Positions 28,246 through 36,723 of a stretch of DNA of 62,481 nt are shown here, in pieces. Position numbers and translations under genes: made by a program. The DNA lies in the NCBI GenBank assembly GCA_963840725.1, contig CAWIZY010000033.1, forward strand, positions 1-62,481, in the 5' to 3' direction. How positions within the stretch are numbered: the stretch's first letter is position 1; each line of letters begins with the position of its first letter. Below the pieces are notes generated by a model, which ran no database searches, was not told the origin of the DNA, and worked only from the letters and a program-made list of their open reading frames with translations. Source of the DNA: CAVWDU01 sp963840725. GTDB lineage: Bacteria > Pseudomonadota > Gammaproteobacteria > Pseudomonadales > Halieaceae.

Positions 28246-29517
28246 CTATACCGGTGCCACGAGTTGCATCAATACCGCACAGAGCCATGCAGCGTAGGTG
28301 CCCAGGGCATAACCCAGCACCGCCAGCAAGACGCCCACCGGCGCCAATGATGGATGAAAAGCCGAAGCGACCACCGGCGCTGAGGCCGCCCCGCCGACGT
28401 TTGCCTGACTGCCGACCGCGATAAAGAACGTCGGCGCCTTGATCAGCTTCGCGACCAGCAGCAGGAGGCCGGCGTGAATGGAAATCCAAATCAGTCCCAC
28501 CACAAAGATCCCCGGATGACGGACAATCGCAGCAATGTCCATTTTCATGCCAATGGATGCCACCAGGAAATAAATAAACACTGAGCCCACTCGGGATGCA
28601 CCCGCCGCTTCCAGCATGCTGACCCGGGTAAATGACAACACCAGTCCGATAGTGGTGGCCATCACCACCAGCCAGAAAAACTGGCTGCCGAGACTGAATT
28701 GATTCAGCGCAGGCAGATTGACAAAGATCCACGGCGCCAGGGCATCGGCGATCAGGTGTGCGAGACCCATGGCACCAAAACCCACCGCCAGAATTGCCAT
28801 CAGGTCCGGCAAGCTTGGAATCCTGGCATGTTCCCGATGGAACGCTTCCACCGCCTTACGCACGTTCTCAATAGCCGAACTATCCGCGCCGCGTCGTCGA
28901 TCAAGCTCATCTGCGCGACCCGCCATCACCAGCAGTATCGCCATCCAGATATTGGCAACGATGATATCCACCGCAATCATTGCCGGAAAAATCTCGTCGG
29001 ACACATCCCACATCTCATACATGGCGGCCTGGTTGGCACCCCCCCCGATCCAGCTGCCAGCAATTGTGCTCAGGCCCCGCCAGATTTCATTGGGCGCCGC
29101 GCCACCGACGGTCTCAGGGCTGACCAGTGCAACCAGCATAATCGCGATGGGGCCACCAATGACAATACCAAGAGTCCCGGTCAGGAACATGACAATCGCC
29201 TTTGGGCCCAGTGCGACAATCCGCCGCAGGTCGATCGACAGCGTCAGCAGTACCAGCGCCGCTGGCAGTAAAAAGCGTGAGGTGACGTAATAGACCGCCG
29301 AGTGCTCGCCACTGATCACCCCGGTTGAGTTCAACAGGGCGGGCAGCAGATAACACATCAGCAACGCCGGAACGTAGCGATAGAAACTCTTGAACCAGGA
29401 CAAGGGACTGGTAGAGGTATAAAAAACCAAACCCAGGCAAAGCGCCAGCAGACCCAGCGTGACGGGCTCACTCTGAATCAGCGCGGTATTTACAGCCTCT
29501 GTTGCGGCAGCAGACAT
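28246..29517 (-). CDS. DUF819 (YjcL-like) multi-spanning membrane protein
   Basis: A 423-residue protein with about eleven membrane helices. Motifs of the DUF819 family are GSWIGGGANQAAMYE near residue 165-180, VASIGMKMDIAA near 330 and GSQANVGGAASAPVVASAFH near 375. The paired glycine-Asn motifs suggest a transporter with inverted repeats. The start at 29517 (MSAAATEAV) lies 7 bp after the FAH gene stop; the longer frame to 29571 would overlap it. The two genes are clearly one operon, so the permease may import the compound that the FAH hydrolase pathway uses. That link is inference. Confidence 0.88.
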   Translation of the reverse strand: MSAAATEAVNTALIQSEPVTLGLLALCLGLVFYTSTSPLSWFKSFYRYVPALLMCYLLPALLNSTGVISGEHSAVYYVTSRFLLPAALVLLTLSIDLRRIVALGPKAIVMFLTGTLGIVIGGPIAIMLVALVSPETVGGAAPNEIWRGLSTIAGSWIGGGANQAAMYEMWDVSDEIFPAMIAVDIIVANIWMAILLVMAGRADELDRRRGADSSAIENVRKAVEAFHREHARIPSLPDLMAILAVGFGAMGLAHLIADALAPWIFVNLPALNQFSLGSQFFWLVVMATTIGLVLSFTRVSMLEAAGASRVGSVFIYFLVASIGMKMDIAAIVRHPGIFVVGLIWISIHAGLLLLVAKLIKAPTFFIAVGSQANVGGAASAPVVASAFHPSLAPVGVLLAVLGYALGTYAAWLCAVLMQLVAPV

Positions 29518-29524
29518 GGAACTG

Positions 29525-30502
29525 TCAGTCCGCGGTAATCGTGTTGCGCTGGCATCCCAGATCCACCGCACCGTCGGCGCTGCTAATCGATGCGGTAATC
29601 GTATCGCCGGACTGCAGATAACGCCCTGTTTTCAGTTGCCGCTCAATAAAAGTCGACCACTTTTTGCGCTCCGGCAGCAGTTGCATCATGGCGCGAGACA
29701 GCTTCCCCCGCGGGATGGTCAGGGCGCAACCGTGGGGGGTGCCCGTCAGCACCAGGTCACCCGCGACCAGATCGGACACCCGCGACAGTTCGGTGAGACT
29801 CTCGGCCGGCTTGAACACCATATTGCGCGTATTGTCACGCTGACGCTCCTCGCCATTGACCTGCAGTTGCAGTTCCAGTTCGTCCAGATAATGCATATCC
29901 TCTGCCTCCAGCAGGCATAAAACCGGCCCGATGGGGCAGAAGCTGCGGTAGGACTTACCCTTGAAAAACTGCGTCTGCGGCAGTTGCACATCACGGGCGG
30001 ATACGTCGTTGGCGATAACGACCCCCGCAACGTACTGGTGAATGTTATCAGCCGTGATAGTTCTTTCTTCGCGCAGCTCGCCGTCTATCACCAAACCCAG
30101 TTCGATCTCATAATCCAGCAATGCCACATGACCGGGACGCACAATCTGATCAGCAGCGCCACAGATACTCGCCGAGGATTTGTTGAAGAACATATTGAAA
30201 TCTTTGGCATCCGGGTCCATGCCGCACTCCACCATATGTTGGCGGTAGTTAGCCCCCAGACAGATCACTCGAGGGTCTCCAGTGATCGGACTGAGCACGG
30301 CCAGATGCTCGAGTTCCACACCTGCGCCAGAGTGGTCCCCGGCGATTACCGCAGCAAGCAGTGCGCGGGCGGGGCCGCGTCCATGTGCCAGAAACGCCCG
30401 GGTACCGGGGTAGTGGTCCGCCAGTGCGAATACCCGCCCGTTATGGAGTACGCCCCAACTGGATTCGTCCCCCGATAGGTAATGAACCACATGACAAATC
30501 AT
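29525..30502 (-). CDS. fumarylacetoacetate-hydrolase-family enzyme
   Basis: A 325-residue FAH-fold enzyme. The metal-binding acidic residues are in DYEIELGLVIDG near residue 130 and ANDVSARDVQLPQ near 170; KGKSYRSFCPIGP near 185 and LVLTGTPHGCAL near 250 complete the active site. Family members cleave C-C bonds in acylpyruvates, or hydrate or decarboxylate ring-cleavage products of aromatic degradation. The start at 30502 (MICHVVHYL) is chosen over 30517 because the family N-terminus begins there. It leads an operon with the DUF819 permease. The exact substrate cannot be told. Confidence 0.88.
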   Translation of the reverse strand: MICHVVHYLSGDESSWGVLHNGRVFALADHYPGTRAFLAHGRGPARALLAAVIAGDHSGAGVELEHLAVLSPITGDPRVICLGANYRQHMVECGMDPDAKDFNMFFNKSSASICGAADQIVRPGHVALLDYEIELGLVIDGELREERTITADNIHQYVAGVVIANDVSARDVQLPQTQFFKGKSYRSFCPIGPVLCLLEAEDMHYLDELELQLQVNGEERQRDNTRNMVFKPAESLTELSRVSDLVAGDLVLTGTPHGCALTIPRGKLSRAMMQLLPERKKWSTFIERQLKTGRYLQSGDTITASISSADGAVDLGCQRNTITAD

Positions 30503-30618
30503 CGATCGGGCCTCCAATGCCCCAACGCAGTGGACCTGCTGACAGTGGCAAATAGTGCACTAGTTCGTGCGCGTTGACCACTGCGGGGCACAGAAAGCTG
30601 ATTTTTCCCGAAGTGGGC

Positions 30619-31389
30619 CTAGCGCGGCTGCATCCGTATCGCTGCATCCATTCTTATACACTCACCATTGGTATAGTCGTTCTCGACGATGTACTGGGAA
30701 AGATGTGCAATCTCAGCCGGCTTGCCCAGGCGTTTCGGGTAAACAGGCTGCTGGGAGAGGCTGTCAAACGCTTCTTTCGGTATCGAATCAAACAGCGGTG
30801 TATGAATGAGCCCGGGCACAATGGTATTGACCCGGATACCCAGACTGGCGAGGTCTCGTGCGATTGGCAGTGTCATCCCCACAATACCGCCCTTGGAAGC
30901 ACTGTAGGCTGCCTGCCCGATCTGTCCTTCATAGGCCGCCACCGACGCGGTGTTGATAATCACACCTCTGCCGCCGTCCTCGTTGACCGGCTCCTGCTTG
31001 GCCATCTGGGCAGCCGCGAGGCGCAGCACGTTGAACGTGCCAATCAAATTGATATCTATCACCCGGCGAAATTTCTCCAGTGCCACAGGCTCGCCGCGGC
31101 TGACCGTCTTCGCCGCGTCACCGACCCCGGCGAAATTGTTGCAAATATGCACCGCGCCAAACGCGGCAACGGTCGCCGTCAGCGCTGCGAGCACCTGTTC
31201 CTCGTCGACAACATTGACATTGTGATAAATAACCTGGTCACCCAACTCGGCAACCAGCGCCGCACCGCGGCTTTCGTTCATATCAAAAATCGCCACCTTG
31301 GCGCCGTGGGCTACATAACGACGAACCGTCGCTTCGCCGAGGCCAGAGGCCCCACCGGTAACAATTGCTACCTTCCCATTAATATCCAT
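30619..31389 (-). CDS. SDR-type 3-hydroxyacyl-CoA dehydrogenase
   Basis: A 256-residue short-chain dehydrogenase. The NAD motif TGGASGLGEA is at residues 11-20, Asp in FDMNES near 35 favours NAD(H), N-x-A-G appears as NNFAGVG near 84, and the catalytic Ser, Tyr and Lys lie in TASVAAYEGQIGQAAYSASK. The closest known type is human HSD10 and bacterial FadB2x, which oxidise 3-hydroxyacyl-CoA in beta-oxidation. AGAGGAT upstream supports the ATG. It is the last gene of a set with the FadJ-like and thiolase genes (gaps 39 and 68 bp), which together cover hydration, two oxidations and thiolysis. Confidence 0.9.
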   Translation of the reverse strand: MDINGKVAIVTGGASGLGEATVRRYVAHGAKVAIFDMNESRGAALVAELGDQVIYHNVNVVDEEQVLAALTATVAAFGAVHICNNFAGVGDAAKTVSRGEPVALEKFRRVIDINLIGTFNVLRLAAAQMAKQEPVNEDGGRGVIINTASVAAYEGQIGQAAYSASKGGIVGMTLPIARDLASLGIRVNTIVPGLIHTPLFDSIPKEAFDSLSQQPVYPKRLGKPAEIAHLSQYIVENDYTNGECIRMDAAIRMQPR

Positions 31390-31428
31390 GTTCAGTAATC
31401 CTCTTTTGCTGTTGAGTGGTTGCTTGTG

Positions 31429-33576
31429 TCAGGCGAAGGCCTCGCCTGTGCGGGCGTGTTCCAGAGCTATCTGCGGTGGCTGAAACCGCTCGCCATAGAT
31501 TCCCGCCAGTGCTTCACAGCGATCGACGAAGCGCTGCAAGCCGTAGCCATTGACGAACTGAAGCAGGCCCCCGGTCCAGACGGGCGCGCCGATCCCCATA
31601 ATTGAGCCTACGTTACCATCAGCGACTGAACGCAAAACCCCACTCTCCAGACACTTCAGTGCCTCGATGACCTGGCGAAACAACAAGCGGTCTTTAATAT
31701 CCTCATCACTGATTGCGCACTCCGGGCGATAATAGCGGGAAACCAGGGTCGGCCAGATACACTTACTGCCATCCTCGGCATATTCATAGAACCCCCCTCC
31801 GTGATGTCGTCCTCCGCGGCCCTCTTCAGTGACCATGGTGTCGATGACTTCCCGGGTCACACTCTGGTCACCCCACTGGTCCAGAACACCCATCTCTCGC
31901 CAGGTTTCCTGAGCCTTGCGAGTGAGTTCCAGACTCACCTCATCATAAACCGCCAACGGGCCCACTGGCATACCGACTGCTTTGCCAAGATTATCGATGC
32001 GCACCGGGTGCACACCCTCGCTCAGCATACGCACACCCTCGTCGAGAAACGTGCCGAAGGTGCGGGATGTGAAGAAACCGAGTGAATCATTGACCACGAT
32101 AGGCGTTTTGCGAATCTGGCGGGCAAAGTCGAAAGCGCGCGCCAAAGCGACATCCGAGGTTTTTTCGCCGCAGATAATTTCCACCAGAGGCATCTTGTCA
32201 ACCGGCGAAAAGAAGTGGATACCAATAAAGTTCTCTGGCCGCTCGCTGGCCTCGGCCAACTGGGTAATCGGCAGTGTCGACGTGTTGGAGCCCCATACAC
32301 CGTCTTCGGCGAGATAGCGCTCCGCCCCTCGGGTAATATCCTGCTTGAGCGCAATATTTTCAAAGACTGCCTCTACAATCAGGTCACAGCCGTTGAGATC
32401 AGCATCTTTGTCTGTCGCCAGGATCATTCCGAGAATATCGGCTTTTTGATCTTCAGTCATACGTCCGCGGGCAACGCGCTTGGCAAGCAGCGACTCCGAG
32501 TAAGCCTTGCCTTTAAGCGCGGCCTCTTTAGACAAGTCTTTGAGTACCACCTCAATGCCAGCCATAGCCGCAACATAGGCGATGCCCTGCCCCATCATGC
32601 CGGCTCCCAGCACCCCGACTTTACGGGTGCGATGCCGTTCGATATTCGCGGGGCGGCTGGCTCCGCCATTCACCTTGTTGAGGCCGAAGAAAAACGTGGC
32701 GATCATGTTCTTGGCCTGTGGCGTTACCACCAGCTCGGTCAGCCCACGAGACTCAATTTCCAGGGCCGTATCAAAATTCAGCCGCGCAGCCTCTACTGCG
32801 CAGTCTAGTATTTTCTCGGGTGCCGGCAACAAACCGCGCGTCTTCTGCCGCAACAGCGCCGGGGCTACCATAATCAGCTGTGCCAGCTTGGGCGAATTCG
32901 CATTACCCCCCGGAATCTTGAACCCCTTACGGTCCCAGGGTTGAATGGCGGCGTCCTCATTCCCGCGATTCTCCAACACCCATGACCGCGCACTGGCCAC
33001 CAGATCGTCCAGTTTATCCACCGTCGCGTCGATAAACCCATCGGTCATTGCCTGCTCTGGCGCCACCTTTTTCCCTTCCAGCAAATAGGGCAAGGCTTTT
33101 TCCAGGCCCATCAGATTCACCATGCGCACAACGCCTCCGCCACCGGGCAACAGGCCGAGACTGACCTCGGGCAGGCCAAGTTGTACGGACTTGTCATTCC
33201 AGGCAACCCGGTGGTTGCAACAGAGGCAAATTTCCAGACCGCCGCCCAGCGCGGCCCCGTTTATCGCCGCCGCGACCGGCACCGGAAGTTTTTCCAGGCG
33301 CCGCAGCACCGACTTGGTGCTGACAACCATCTCCATGAATTCGCCTTCACTGCCGGGTTCTACCGCCGCCAGCTCATGGAGATCGCCGCCGGCGAAAAAC
33401 ACCTTCTTGGCTGAGGCCAGCACCACCCCGCTCAGCCCCTCTTCCTGTTCCAGCCTGTCAACGGTCTCGCCCATGGCGCTGCGGTATTCACCGTTCATTG
33501 CATTAACCGGCCCGCTCATGTCCATGGTCACGGTTACGATGCCATCTGAGTCTTTCTCGTATTTGAATACACTCAT
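31429..33576 (-). CDS. FadJ-like enoyl-CoA hydratase / 3-hydroxyacyl-CoA dehydrogenase
   Basis: A 715-residue bifunctional beta-oxidation enzyme. Residues 1-200 are a crotonase domain with the oxyanion-hole region INGAALGGGLEICLCCNHRV and the catalytic Glu in LGLPEVSLGLLPGGGG. Residues 315-500 bind NAD (VGVLGAGMMGQGIAYVAAM) and carry the His-containing FIGIHFFSPVDKMPLVEI. The C-terminal HCDH domain follows to about residue 690. GAGGACTG precedes the ATG. It hydrates trans-2-enoyl-CoA and oxidises the product. Paired with the thiolase just upstream, it forms a FadAB-type system; the chain-length range cannot be inferred. Confidence 0.93.
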   Translation of the reverse strand: MSVFKYEKDSDGIVTVTMDMSGPVNAMNGEYRSAMGETVDRLEQEEGLSGVVLASAKKVFFAGGDLHELAAVEPGSEGEFMEMVVSTKSVLRRLEKLPVPVAAAINGAALGGGLEICLCCNHRVAWNDKSVQLGLPEVSLGLLPGGGGVVRMVNLMGLEKALPYLLEGKKVAPEQAMTDGFIDATVDKLDDLVASARSWVLENRGNEDAAIQPWDRKGFKIPGGNANSPKLAQLIMVAPALLRQKTRGLLPAPEKILDCAVEAARLNFDTALEIESRGLTELVVTPQAKNMIATFFFGLNKVNGGASRPANIERHRTRKVGVLGAGMMGQGIAYVAAMAGIEVVLKDLSKEAALKGKAYSESLLAKRVARGRMTEDQKADILGMILATDKDADLNGCDLIVEAVFENIALKQDITRGAERYLAEDGVWGSNTSTLPITQLAEASERPENFIGIHFFSPVDKMPLVEIICGEKTSDVALARAFDFARQIRKTPIVVNDSLGFFTSRTFGTFLDEGVRMLSEGVHPVRIDNLGKAVGMPVGPLAVYDEVSLELTRKAQETWREMGVLDQWGDQSVTREVIDTMVTEEGRGGRHHGGGFYEYAEDGSKCIWPTLVSRYYRPECAISDEDIKDRLLFRQVIEALKCLESGVLRSVADGNVGSIMGIGAPVWTGGLLQFVNGYGLQRFVDRCEALAGIYGERFQPPQIALEHARTGEAFA

Positions 33577-33644
33577 GCTCTACAGTCCTCGCTTACAATT
33601 GCCGACCGGGGCCTGTTTGCTGCAGGCACCCGATGCTCTATACC

Positions 33645-34853
33645 CTAGACGCGCTCGATAATAGTGGAGATGCCCATGCCGCCACCGACGCACAGGGAAA
33701 GCATGGCGCGTTTCAGGTTGCGGCGTTCGAGTTCGTCCAGCATGGTACTGACCAGCATCGCACCAGTGGCGCCCAGGGGGTGGCCCATCGCAATGGCACC
33801 TCCGTTCACATTGGTCACCTCCGGGTTGATCTCCAGGTCTCTCATATAGCGCATCGCCACCGAGGCGAAGGCTTCATTGATCTCCCACAAGTCGATATCG
33901 GCTGGCGTGAGACCCGCAGTCCGCAGGCACTTTTTCGCCGCCGGGCCGGGGCCTATCAACATAATGGTCGGGTCGGTGGCCAGCACAGCCGTGGCCACAA
34001 TGCGAGCTCTGGGCGTGAGCCCGAGGTCCTGCCCCGCCCGCTCGCTGCCGATCAATACGGCGCTGGCACCATCGACAATACCGGAGGAGTTTCCCGGGGT
34101 GTGGACATGGTCAACTCTCTCCAGGGTGTTGTACTTGTCGAGGATGATGTCATCAAAGCCGAGTTGCCCAGCGGTAGCAAACGAGGCTTTGAGACCAGCG
34201 AGGGTCTCCAACGACGTACCGGGTTTGATAAAATCGTCCCGCTCCAGGATGGTCAGCCCGTTGGCATCCCGAACCGGCACCACAGATCGGTCAAAGAATC
34301 CCGAATCTCTGGCATGGGCCGCCCGTCGTTGTGACTCAACCGCGAAGGCATCGACATCTTCGCGCGACCAGCCCTCCAGAGTCGCTATGGTGTCAGCGCC
34401 GATTCCCTGAGGCACAAAACCGGTTTTCATACTGAAACCCGGGTCGCCGCCCATGGGCCCGCCATTAGACCCCATCGGTACGCGCGACATACACTCAATG
34501 CCACCCGCTACCACCAATTCCTCCCAGCCTGACGCCACCTTGGCCGCGGCGCTGTTGACGGCCTCCAGGCCCGAGGCACAGAAGCGGTCGAGCTGCACGC
34601 CGGCGACAGACTCGTCCCAGTCCGCGTTTTGTACAATCATCTTGGCTATATCACTGCCCTGCTCCCCAATGGGCGTGACACACCCCATGATCACGTCATC
34701 GACACGGGCAGTATCCAGATCATGGCGCTGTTGCAGCTCGCGCAACAGTCCGGCACCCAGATCTACTGGCTTCACCTGATAGAGACTCCCGCCGGGTTTT
34801 CCCTTGCTGCGAGGTGTTCTGACCGCGTCGTAGATATAGGCGGAATTACTCAT
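33645..34853 (-). CDS. acetyl-CoA C-acyltransferase (thiolase)
   Basis: A 402-residue thiolase that releases acetyl-CoA in beta-oxidation. The nucleophilic Cys lies in DRFCASGLEAVNSAAAKVA near residue 90, the His motif in NVNGGAIAMGHPLGATGA near 350, and the second Cys in LSLCVGGGMG near 390, all intact. N-terminal YIYDAVRTPRSKGKPGGSL is typical of the degradative subfamily. It is the first gene of the leftward thiolase, FadJ and SDR set, and the 120 bp to the patatin gene must hold the promoter. I see no FadR- or PsrA-type operator there by eye. Confidence 0.93.
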   Translation of the reverse strand: MSNSAYIYDAVRTPRSKGKPGGSLYQVKPVDLGAGLLRELQQRHDLDTARVDDVIMGCVTPIGEQGSDIAKMIVQNADWDESVAGVQLDRFCASGLEAVNSAAAKVASGWEELVVAGGIECMSRVPMGSNGGPMGGDPGFSMKTGFVPQGIGADTIATLEGWSREDVDAFAVESQRRAAHARDSGFFDRSVVPVRDANGLTILERDDFIKPGTSLETLAGLKASFATAGQLGFDDIILDKYNTLERVDHVHTPGNSSGIVDGASAVLIGSERAGQDLGLTPRARIVATAVLATDPTIMLIGPGPAAKKCLRTAGLTPADIDLWEINEAFASVAMRYMRDLEINPEVTNVNGGAIAMGHPLGATGAMLVSTMLDELERRNLKRAMLSLCVGGGMGISTIIERV

Positions 34854-34973
34854 CTGCTATGCCCTCATGGTTGGGGTGGTGGAGGCAAGATAGTGGCTGC
34901 TCAGGCGCTGGGAGACAATGACCTGAGCAATAAAGAAAATTGACAAAGACTTACACTGGCCGATCCAATGAAT

Positions 34974-36449
34974 TCAGGCTGCGCGCTTTTTGGCGCCGCT
35001 CTGTGTCTGGATAAACTGGCGCTGCTGCCCGGCAACAATGTCATCGAGTACCCGGCTGATCCGGGTCTGAACCCGCACCATCTCCACTTTCCGCCAGGTG
35101 GCGCGCTCGCCATTGGCAATCATTTGCATCACCTCATCGGGCGTGAGGTGATGCAAGACCTTAAAGGGGTTGGGTATCCGTCGACTGGGCAGGATGTTCA
35201 CATCACCCACATAATCCTGGTTGACCAGAGAAATGAATGTGTTGGCTATTTGCGAGAAGCCGGTATTGCGGCTCAGGGGCTTGTGCAGAATGGCGGCGCC
35301 GGCGTTCAGCCACTCCCGGGCGGTGCGCCGGGTCGCGTTCTGCAAGATAGCCCGTGTACCGCGTTTGCGTTTGTTGTCGGTGACAAACGGCAGCACAGCG
35401 GGATTGGTTTGGCTGACAATATAGTGGTTCACACCGTAGAGCCGCGCGAGGCGCTTGGTGGGAAGATCATCACTGACCGATCCATCGACCCACTTGCGTG
35501 AAGGCAAATAAGGCTGGCGGTCGCCCCATTTGTCTCGGGCCTCCAGGACCACCGGCGGATAGATCCCCGGCACCGCTGCGGATGCAAGAATGGACTTGTG
35601 AATCAATACGTTCGGCGAGGTGGTGGCATTCAGTAACCGCGAGGTCTGGTGGGTCTCAGCGGGCGCCACAGACACATTCAGCATCCGGCCGCTGTGCTCA
35701 TAGGCCTCCTGGAAAGTCATATCCGGGATCAGACGATTGATCATCTCGATAATTTCATCGATTTGCAGCAGCCGCGGTCGCAGCGCCCCCAATGACCGGA
35801 ACAGTCCCCGCTCGCTCTCTATTTCATGCACCAGATACTCCGGCTCAAACATATGCAGGAGTTCTTCATCGGTGTGGGTGCATACCAGCGCCCCGACCAC
35901 TGAGCCACCGCTGGCACCTGACAGGATGCGCGGCAGAAGCTGCTGTTCAGCAAGCGCCTTCACCACACCGACATGAAAATACAGCAGTGTCCCGGAGCCG
36001 CTCATCAACAGCGCTGAACGACCAAAACAGTGGCGAGCCCGGCGGAAAAACTCCACTTTTTCCTCCGTACTGATGTCGTCCACCTCGGGGCTGGCCAGCA
36101 GTTGCAGAGTCTCGACGATCTCTTCAACATAATCGCCGATTAATTGCTTGGTACCCACCAGCGCTCGCTCATACAGTGATGATTTACCCATCCCTCCCAT
36201 GTTGCCGTGAATACCTTCATTCAGGGTAAACAACAGGCCCCGGTAATCGTGCCGGGCCCTGAGCGACCGCAATCGGTCCAGGCGCAGCCGGATGGAGACA
36301 TAATCGTATTGCGAAGACTGGTCAATGGAACGCCAGCGCTGGTGACCTCGCTTGCGGTCCAGTGCCTCGGCAGCATCCCGCCACTGCCCATAGGACTCAG
36401 CCTGGTCCAGTTCTCTTTCCAGTCTCCGCATACCTGAGATCAATGCCAC
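34974..36449 (-). CDS. DUF3336 patatin-like phospholipase
   Basis: A 491-residue protein. Residues 1-130 are a DUF3336 domain, then a patatin domain: the oxyanion loop is SGSGTLLYFHVGVVKALAEQ near 150-170, the nucleophile elbow GASGGSVVG near 185, and the catalytic Asp in WVDGSVSDDLP near 330. These give the Ser-Asp dyad of lipid acyl hydrolases. The DUF3336-patatin arrangement occurs in eukaryotic triacylglycerol lipases (SDP1, Tgl) and some marine bacteria, so action on storage or membrane lipids is plausible. It is adjacent to beta-oxidation genes in the same orientation, consistent with fatty-acid release, although that link is inference. Confidence 0.9.
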   Translation of the reverse strand: MALISGMRRLERELDQAESYGQWRDAAEALDRKRGHQRWRSIDQSSQYDYVSIRLRLDRLRSLRARHDYRGLLFTLNEGIHGNMGGMGKSSLYERALVGTKQLIGDYVEEIVETLQLLASPEVDDISTEEKVEFFRRARHCFGRSALLMSGSGTLLYFHVGVVKALAEQQLLPRILSGASGGSVVGALVCTHTDEELLHMFEPEYLVHEIESERGLFRSLGALRPRLLQIDEIIEMINRLIPDMTFQEAYEHSGRMLNVSVAPAETHQTSRLLNATTSPNVLIHKSILASAAVPGIYPPVVLEARDKWGDRQPYLPSRKWVDGSVSDDLPTKRLARLYGVNHYIVSQTNPAVLPFVTDNKRKRGTRAILQNATRRTAREWLNAGAAILHKPLSRNTGFSQIANTFISLVNQDYVGDVNILPSRRIPNPFKVLHHLTPDEVMQMIANGERATWRKVEMVRVQTRISRVLDDIVAGQQRQFIQTQSGAKKRAA

Positions 36450-36539
36450 CTGAGGCTCCTGTAGTTAGCGCTTAGTTAGTGATCGCTTCTCTGTTAGAAC
36501 GCACTATCAGCTGTATTGCTGGCCGCATTTACGCTGAAA

Positions 36540-36558
36540 CGGGCCCGGCAAGGGCCCG
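36540..36558 (-). terminator. GC hairpin, possible terminator of the decarboxylase
   Basis: Arms CGGGCCC and GGGCCCG around a 5-base loop form a perfect 7-bp stem about 170 bp past the decarboxylase stop. On the minus strand the following T-tract is short (TTTC), so it is only a candidate. Confidence 0.35.
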
Positions 36559-36723
36559 CTACCGCGACTTTTGTGGCCTACACTAACACATTTCAAGCCT
36601 GAAATAATCGTCGTAATGGCCCGCCAGAACAGGGGCAGATTAAGGCATAAATCGGCACGGACGGCAGATCGGGCCCGCGGCAGCATCGGGTGAGGCAAGA
36701 GCGGCACCCGAGTCCGCAAACGC

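Noticed and set aside
30619..31389. loss of a catalytic motif in the SDR (NNFAG)
   Set aside because: It aligns as N-x-A-G, an allowed variant; the Ser-Tyr-Lys residues are all present.
36540..36558. strong terminator claim for the decarboxylase
   Set aside because: The stem is good but the following T-tract is too short, so I list it only as a low-confidence candidate.
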